Of a DNA stretch of 64,000 nucleotides, positions 59,075-64,000 are shown piece by piece; within the stretch, counting starts at the first letter, position 1, and every line of letters begins with the position of its first letter. Origin of the DNA: Polyangiaceae bacterium (GTDB lineage Bacteria; Myxococcota_A; Polyangia; Polyangiales; Polyangiaceae). The stretch spans positions 1 through 64,000 of the forward strand of contig JAICUB010000017.1 in the NCBI GenBank assembly GCA_025936045.1, written 5' to 3'. The position numbers and the translations under genes are program-made. The notes beneath the pieces are model-generated. The model searched no databases and had not been told where the DNA came from. It saw only the letters and a program-made list of their open reading frames with translations.

Positions 59075-60415
59075 ATGAGTCTACGCATGAGTCTCGGCTT
59101 CTTTTCGCTGGCGGTGCTCGGGACGGCGCTCAACGGCTGCGGCGCTCCGAGCGACCTCGAGGCAGCGAACGCTGAAACCCTGAGCGACGACACGCAAGCG
59201 CTCACGACGTACGAAGTGGGTCCCGGCAAGCCTTACGCGAACCTGCAGGCGGTCGCGTCGAAGCTCAAGCCCGGCGACGTCGTCAAAGTGTACGGCGGCG
59301 CCACCTACGCGGGCGGCGTCCGTCTCACCAAGGCCGGCACGACCGCAAACAAGATCACGATCCTCGGCGTCGCCGTGAACGGCGCTCGCCCCGTGCTCTC
59401 GGGCGGCACCAACACCATCGAATTCGCGGGCGACCACTACGTCTTTCAAGGCTTCGAAGTGACGGCTGGCTCGTCGCGCTGCGTCTTCCACCACGCCGAC
59501 GACATCACCATTCGCGACTCGGTCATCCATGACTGCCCGACCCACGGCATCCTGGGCGCCGACGCGGACTCGGGCTCGCTCACCCTCGAATACAGCGAAA
59601 TTTACCGCTGTGGCTCGGGCGACACGCACCACCAAATCTACATGGCCACCGACGAGACGGCGCATCCCGGCTCCGTCTTCCGCATGCAGTACTGCTACGT
59701 CCACGACGGCAACGGCGGCAACAACGTGAAGAGCCGCGCTGAGCGCAACGAGATCTATTACAATTGGATCGAGGGCGCGTACTACTACGAGGTCGAGCTC
59801 ATCGGCCCCGACGGCCAGGACGAGTCACTCGCACGCGAGGACTCCGACGTCGTCGGCAACGTGCTCTTCCAGGGCTACACCACGCGCTCGCACTACGCGG
59901 TGCGCATCGGCGGCGACGGCACCGGACAGACGTGGGGCCGCTATCGTTTTCTCGACAACACGATCGTGATGGGCAATGCGTCCACCTCGGCCGCGTTCCG
60001 TCCCTTCGACGGCATCGAGAGCGTCGAGATGCACGACAACGCGCTCTATCGCCAGGGCGGCGGCGCCGTCAGCGTGCTCAACGACAGCGACGCGACTTGG
60101 GCGAACGGCCGTGTCGTCGGCGGCAGCAACAACTGGGTCCCGAGCGGCTCGAGTTCCGTCCCGAGCACGTGGATCAACACGCGCCAGGGCTCGAATCCCG
60201 GCTTCACCAATCCGACCGGCCGCGACCTCAGCCTGACGGCTTCGAGCCCGCTCCGCGACGCCGGCAACGGCTCGCCGGTTTCGCCCTCGGGCCACCCCTT
60301 CCCGAACCCGGAAGTCTCGGCCCGCTTCGAGCCGCCGCGTCACGTGCTGCAAGCCGTGGGTACCGCCACGCCGCGAACGGTCGTCGGAACGATCGACATC
60401 GGCGCCTACGAATGA
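59075..60415 (+). CDS. Right-handed beta-helix lipoprotein (pectate lyase-like fold)
   Basis: 446 residues from ATG 59075. A lipoprotein signal ends LGTALNGCGAP (Cys22). A Ser/Asp/Thr linker leads into YEVGPGKPYANLQAVASKLK, GDVVKVYGGATY and TILGVAVNGARPVLSGG, then repeated strand-turn units (VFQGFEVTAG, ITIRDSVIHDC, LTLEYSEIYRC, FRMQYCYVHDG, YRFLDNTIVMG). This is the parallel beta-helix of polysaccharide lyase and DUF1565-type proteins. Four Cys at coil ends may pair. I see no clear catalytic Lys/Arg set, so whether it cleaves polysaccharide or only binds it is open. Confidence 0.8.
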   Translation: MSLRMSLGFFSLAVLGTALNGCGAPSDLEAANAETLSDDTQALTTYEVGPGKPYANLQAVASKLKPGDVVKVYGGATYAGGVRLTKAGTTANKITILGVAVNGARPVLSGGTNTIEFAGDHYVFQGFEVTAGSSRCVFHHADDITIRDSVIHDCPTHGILGADADSGSLTLEYSEIYRCGSGDTHHQIYMATDETAHPGSVFRMQYCYVHDGNGGNNVKSRAERNEIYYNWIEGAYYYEVELIGPDGQDESLAREDSDVVGNVLFQGYTTRSHYAVRIGGDGTGQTWGRYRFLDNTIVMGNASTSAAFRPFDGIESVEMHDNALYRQGGGAVSVLNDSDATWANGRVVGGSNNWVPSGSSSVPSTWINTRQGSNPGFTNPTGRDLSLTASSPLRDAGNGSPVSPSGHPFPNPEVSARFEPPRHVLQAVGTATPRTVVGTIDIGAYE

Positions 60416-60436
60416 GGTAGGCGCGACGACTCGTCG

Positions 60437-62275
60437 TCAGAGCCAGGGGTTCGGGCCGCGCTCCGCGTCCGTGACCGCCCGGCCCGGCAACAGCCGCCGC
60501 GCGACGAACCCGCACAAGAACACACCCGCCGCGAGGCTCGCCCACGCGAGACCGCGATCGCTCACCGCGAGCAGGTGCTCGAGCGGCGGCGTGCGAGCGA
60601 GCAGCGCGAAGCCGACCAGCGCGGCACCGAGCGGCACGCCCGCACGCAACGTCAAGCCGCGCACCTCGTCGATGTCGATACGACCGAGCACCCAGCGCAG
60701 AAGCGCGACCGAGCCGGCGACGGCCCACGTCTTGAGGAGCGCGACCGCGACACCCGCAAGCGCGACCCCGAACCCCGGAACGAGCGAGTAACCGACGCCC
60801 GGCAGGTGCGGACCGCCGAAGAACGCGAGTGTCGCAACGCCGCTGCCGAGAAGCAGCTGCCCTTGACCGGTGAGGGCGGTCGCCGCAGTGCGCGGAGCCC
60901 GCAGGCGTCCCGGAGCGAGCGCGGTCTCGAGCGAGCGGCCGCGCGACGCTTCGGGAACGAGCGACAGCACGAAGAGCAGCGCGGACGCGAGCAGGAGCGG
61001 ACTCTTGAAGGCGAGCCACTGCCACGGGAGCGCCCCCTGAGCGAGTCCGAGCGCCTCGGGGCCGAAGCTGCCCACGGTGAGCCCGACGGCGCCGAGCGCG
61101 CCGAGCGCGGGAATCGACTGCGCAAACACGAGCAGAGCCCGGCGCGCGCGCGCCGTGAAGCGGCGCTCGCCCGGCGCACCGAACACGACGCTCGCGAAGG
61201 CAAGCGCCGTGAACGCGAGCACCACGAGCGCCGGCAGGTCGACCTCGCGCGCGACGAGCGGGATGCCTAGCGCCGCAGCTGCGACGAGCGCGCTTGCGAA
61301 CGCGAACACGACGTACGTCCCGGGCCCGCTCGGCAACGCGCGCGAGAGCCGACCGAGGAGCGACACGGGACGCCGCGCTGGGCCCGTGCGCGGCGGAGGC
61401 ACGGCCAGCTTGCGGTTGCGGAGTCGCTCGAGCAGCCGATGCTCGACGAACGCGAGCGCCCGGCCAAAGGGCGAAGCGAGCAAGAAAAATAGCGCGAGTG
61501 CGCCCGCGACGAGACCGGCGGCGAGCCCGAGATCACGCGCGGCCACGGGCCGAAAGCCCGTCACGTCGAGCAACAGGCGGCGACCGTCGGCGTTGCCGTC
61601 GCGCTCGACGACGAGCTCCGCCGTTCGCGCGCGCGGCGGGGGCACGAAGTCACCGATGGCGAGCACGTGGACGCCCCCGAGCTCGAGCAAACGATCACCG
61701 GCGACGACGCCGGCGCGTTCGGCGACGCTCCCCGGCATCACGCCGGAGACGGTAGGAACGGTTCGATCGTCGGCGAGCAGCACCCCGGCGAAATCGGCGA
61801 AGCGCCGGCCTTCCTCACGTTCGGCTTCCAGCGACGCGCTGTCGCCTTCGGCGGGAATGAAGTCGAGCGTCACGTCGGGCAGTACGCCGGCGACGGGCGG
61901 CGTGCGCGCGACGCGCGGCGCGAACGACACTTCGATCGAACCGTGGAACGTCGCGTGAAGCGCTGGGCTCGTCCCGGTGAGCGTCCGCTCGACGGGGCGG
62001 GTCACATCGATGGCCACGGCGTGCGTCGAGACGCTGCGGCCCGGCAGCGACAGCTCGAAGCGCCGTGCGCGCGCCTGTCCCGCTCGGCTGACCTCGCCTC
62101 GCAGGGTGACTTCGGCGGCGCGGCCCTCGGGGAAGGAATCCCCGCGGAGCTCGATCACGTCGCCCTCGCGCAAGCGGTTCGAAAGGACGCCGCTCACCTG
62201 GACGAGGGCCGGACCGGCGGCTGGCTGGCAGCCCCAGCCAAAAATGATAAGACTGAGCGAAACGGCTTTTCGCAC
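60437..62275 (-). CDS. Lipoprotein-anchored PDZ domain fused to a complex-I-subunit-H-like membrane domain
   Basis: 612 residues from GTG 62275. The N-terminus SLSLIIFGWGCQ is a lipoprotein signal. Residues 25-150 form a beta-rich domain, and residues 155-250 a PDZ domain (GVMPGSVAERAGVVAGDRLL). At least seven membrane helices follow. Their loops resemble NuoH/HyfC: a charged first loop (AFVEHRLLERLRNRK), ALLVFAQSIPALGAL, GALPWQWLAFKSP, LLLGSGVATLAFFGG, then LKTWAVAGSVALLRWVLGRI before an acidic/basic IDIDEVRGLTL segment. NuoH couples quinone reduction to proton movement. Here the quinone-site Glu/Arg residues look lost, so a structural or assembly role is equally possible. Confidence 0.65.
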   Translation of the reverse strand: MRKAVSLSLIIFGWGCQPAAGPALVQVSGVLSNRLREGDVIELRGDSFPEGRAAEVTLRGEVSRAGQARARRFELSLPGRSVSTHAVAIDVTRPVERTLTGTSPALHATFHGSIEVSFAPRVARTPPVAGVLPDVTLDFIPAEGDSASLEAEREEGRRFADFAGVLLADDRTVPTVSGVMPGSVAERAGVVAGDRLLELGGVHVLAIGDFVPPPRARTAELVVERDGNADGRRLLLDVTGFRPVAARDLGLAAGLVAGALALFFLLASPFGRALAFVEHRLLERLRNRKLAVPPPRTGPARRPVSLLGRLSRALPSGPGTYVVFAFASALVAAAALGIPLVAREVDLPALVVLAFTALAFASVVFGAPGERRFTARARRALLVFAQSIPALGALGAVGLTVGSFGPEALGLAQGALPWQWLAFKSPLLLASALLFVLSLVPEASRGRSLETALAPGRLRAPRTAATALTGQGQLLLGSGVATLAFFGGPHLPGVGYSLVPGFGVALAGVAVALLKTWAVAGSVALLRWVLGRIDIDEVRGLTLRAGVPLGAALVGFALLARTPPLEHLLAVSDRGLAWASLAAGVFLCGFVARRLLPGRAVTDAERGPNPWL

Positions 62276-62283
62276 GCGCAGAC

Positions 62284-62289
62284 AGCGTA
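62284..62289 (-). promoter_or_regulatory. TANNNT -10-like element (TACGCT) of the 62275 gene
   Basis: TACGCT ends 8 nt before GTG 62275 and supports that start over an ATG 84 nt upstream. Confidence 0.45.
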
Positions 62290-62442
62290 CCAACCTGCCG
62301 GAATCTCGGAAAAATTCCCTGCTTCCCGCGCGCCTTGCTCGCTTGACGCCATGCGCCATGCTTCCTGAAGAAGCTTTCGCAACCCCGCGCGCTCTGACCC
62401 CAATTTAGCAGTCGTTCCGAGCGCCTAGCCGATAAGACCGCC

Positions 62443-63081
62443 ATGAACACCGAAAGCATTTCAGAGCCAAACAGCGGCTCTCCCCGACGCATCATCAAGC
62501 GGTACTCGAACCGCAAGCTCTACGACACGCAGGGCAGCACCTACGTCACGCTCCTCCAGATCGCCCAGATGATCCGCGAGGGGGAAGAAGTTCAGATCAT
62601 CGACAATGCGAGCAAGGAGGACAAGACGGACGTCACGCTCGCACTCATCATCTCGGAAGAGCTCCGGAACAAGCCGCGCGCAGTTCCCCTGAGCACGTTG
62701 AAGGCGCTGATTCGTCACGGCGGCGAGCGCATCCTCAGTCAGCTTCGTGCCGGACCCATCGGAAAGCTCGTGCCCAACGGTGCCGCCGAAAGCGAATCGG
62801 CCGGTGAGCCAGTCGGCGAACCGTCCGCTGCTGAAAACCTCTCCCCGCCGAACTTGGAGGACGACTTGTCCGAGCAACCCCGTGCAGGATTTCGAGCCAC
62901 TCTCGAGCACTGGCAGGCGCAGATCGACGAGCGAATCCGCGCTGTCTTGCCGAATTTTCAGGCATTCCGCGAGCTCGAACAGTCGGTGAAGCGCCTCTCG
63001 GCGCGGCTCGACGCCATTGAAAAGCGCCTTGGGCCGACTGGCGGGTCGGAGCCGCCGCAGGACCCCGGCGCTGGCGCCTAG
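62443..63081 (+). CDS. PHB/PHA synthesis regulator, PhaR-like
   Basis: 212 residues. The N-terminal PHB_acc domain is unmistakable: RRIIKRYSNRKLYDTQGSTY, VTLLQIAQMIREGEEVQIID and DVTLALIISEEL. In other bacteria this domain binds DNA and polyhydroxyalkanoate granules and represses phasin genes. After about residue 95 the sequence is acidic and low-complexity, then forms a C-terminal coiled-coil (HWQAQIDERIRAVLPNFQAF, LSARLDAIEKRL). No PHA synthase or phasin gene is in the window. GATAAG lies 6 nt before the ATG, but no standard promoter is clear. Confidence 0.85.
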   Translation: MNTESISEPNSGSPRRIIKRYSNRKLYDTQGSTYVTLLQIAQMIREGEEVQIIDNASKEDKTDVTLALIISEELRNKPRAVPLSTLKALIRHGGERILSQLRAGPIGKLVPNGAAESESAGEPVGEPSAAENLSPPNLEDDLSEQPRAGFRATLEHWQAQIDERIRAVLPNFQAFRELEQSVKRLSARLDAIEKRLGPTGGSEPPQDPGAGA

Positions 63082-63125
63082 TGCAGGGAATATCCATCCT
63101 AGAGGCGCGGTTGCAGCGTTAGACG

Positions 63126-63776
63126 ATGGCGACGAGACAACGACAGCCGAGTGAGTTCGAGCGTGAGGCGATGTCCCACCTCTCGACGCTCTTGGCCGTC
63201 GGCTCCCGGCTGACCCGCAGCGCGTCCGAGGCCGAGGATCTGGTGCAGGACACGCTGCTCAAGGCGCTCCGCGCCCAGGAGCACTTCACCCCGGGCAGCA
63301 ACATGCGCGCCTGGCTCCTGCGCATCCTCACGAACACGTTCATCAACCGCTACCGGCGCGGCGGCCTCGAGCGCAGCGTGCTCGACGGACCGGACGCCGA
63401 CCCGCTCGCCGACGGCTGGATCGGCGCTTCGACGATGGAGGCGATGCGTGACCCGGAGTCGCGCGCCATGCGCGCTCTGCTCGAAAAGGAGATCGTCGCA
63501 GCGCTCGACGAGCTCCCCGAGGAGTTCCGGCTCGCGGTCGTCCTCTCGGACGTCGAGGAGCTGAGCTACAAAGAAATCTCCGAGATCATGGGCTGTCCGA
63601 TCGGCACGGTGATGTCGCGCCTGCACCGCGGCCGTCGCCTGCTCAAGCGCCGTCTGTTCGAGCATGCGCGCACGCTCGGCATCGTCGGACCCGAAGACGA
63701 GGTCGGCGGCGCGCCCGAACGCGCCCGGGCGGTGGTCGAGCTCTCGAGCTACCGCAAGAAAGCGAGCAACTCGTGA
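63126..63776 (+). CDS. ECF RNA polymerase sigma factor (RpoE-like)
   Basis: 216 residues. Region 2 is at about 12-80 (SEAEDLVQDTLLKALRAQEH, MRAWLLRILTNTFINRYRR) and region 4 at about 130-185 (LPEEFRLAVVLSDVEELSYK, ISEIMGCPIGTVMSRLHRGR). It directs RNA polymerase to envelope- or redox-stress promoters in related systems. The following anti-sigma gene overlaps by 4 nt (GTGA), a standard sigma/anti-sigma pair. A C-terminal tail of about 25 residues follows region 4. Confidence 0.94.
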   Translation: MATRQRQPSEFEREAMSHLSTLLAVGSRLTRSASEAEDLVQDTLLKALRAQEHFTPGSNMRAWLLRILTNTFINRYRRGGLERSVLDGPDADPLADGWIGASTMEAMRDPESRAMRALLEKEIVAALDELPEEFRLAVVLSDVEELSYKEISEIMGCPIGTVMSRLHRGRRLLKRRLFEHARTLGIVGPEDEVGGAPERARAVVELSSYRKKASNS

Positions 63777-64000
63777 CCTGCCGGCGCGTGGGAGCGTTGC
63801 TCGAGGCATACGCGGACGGCGAGCTCGAGGCGGAAGCCGTGCTCGACGTCGAAGCGCACCTCGCCGATTGCAACGGTTGCTCGTCGCGCCTGCAGCTCGA
63901 GCACGCGGTGAAAAAGAGCCTGCGCCGTCAGGTGTACGCCGAGGCACAGCCGAACGACGCGTTCCGCGAGCGCATCCTCGCGTCGTTTAGGGCCGAAGCC
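63773..64000 (+). CDS. Zinc-binding anti-sigma factor (partial, cut by the window edge)
   Basis: 76 codons visible, no stop before the edge. The N-terminus has Cys3, then His29-x3-Cys33-x2-Cys36 in AHLADCNGCSSRL, the HxxxCxxC zinc motif of the ZAS family (RsrA/ChrR-type). These proteins hold their ECF sigma factor and release it on oxidation or another signal. GTG 63773 lies inside the stop of the sigma gene, so the pair is translationally coupled. A C-terminal membrane helix, if any, is beyond the edge. Confidence 0.88.
   Translation, partial: MTCRRVGALLEAYADGELEAEAVLDVEAHLADCNGCSSRLQLEHAVKKSLRRQVYAEAQPNDAFRERILASFRAEA

Overview
The window looks like chromosomal DNA from a high-GC deltaproteobacterial lineage, most likely a myxobacterium (Myxococcota, Sorangium/Polyangium-like). 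Evidence: a protein with a MYXO-CTERM tail (GCGC motif, hydrophobic segment, Arg cluster, about 42010-42140), a giant Ser/Thr kinase-ATPase-TPR protein, many lipoproteins with Gly/Ser-rich linkers, an RCC1-repeat lipoprotein, an ECF42-type sigma factor paired with a DGPF protein, and strong third-position GC bias. I saw no rRNA, tRNA, CRISPR array, insertion sequence or replication origin.

Layout. 1-1540: the decayed 3' end of an RHS gene, followed by an intact, edge-truncated small gene that could be its immunity partner. 1600-5182: RCC1 lipoprotein, serine hydrolase, tandem-HTH LuxR regulator. 5201-7656: dnaK and grpE. 7746-12553: membrane protein, PcrA/UvrD helicase, TPR protein, K+ channel with RCK domain. 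12589-19785: broken lipoprotein gene, the 1493-residue kinase, and a divergent lipoprotein. 19816-22783: VOC protein, PilZ protein, dnaJ, proC. 23026-32068: large surface lipoprotein, asd, thyX, nadA, expansin-like lipoprotein, DGPF/ECF42 pair. 32097-42975: sulfatase-fold membrane enzyme, S9 peptidase, a LpoA-like/tsaE/mlaE operon, SdhC-like protein, MYXO-CTERM protein. 43016-47634: four consecutive PLP aminotransferases from three fold classes. 47635-50886: lipoprotein, hybrid histidine kinase, unknown protein. 51143-56520: pip plus a CtpI-like double P-type ATPase. 56589-58805: SseB-like/PlsC/macro-domain operon. 59075-64000: beta-helix lipoprotein, PDZ/complex-I-H-like fusion, PhaR-like regulator, ECF sigma factor and zinc anti-sigma factor (cut by the edge).

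The genes are a mix of housekeeping functions (protein folding, NAD, dTMP, lysine/threonine and proline synthesis, tRNA modification) and envelope or signalling genes, with little sign of recent mobile DNA outside the first 1.5 kb.

The most notable cross-window signal is positional. At least 16 genes have a TANNNT hexamer ending 6-12 nt before the start codon. In nearly all of them no Shine-Dalgarno sequence is visible. This is the arrangement expected for leaderless mRNAs. Other genes have ordinary GGAG/GGAGG sites, so two initiation modes seem to coexist. Several starts below were chosen on this basis.
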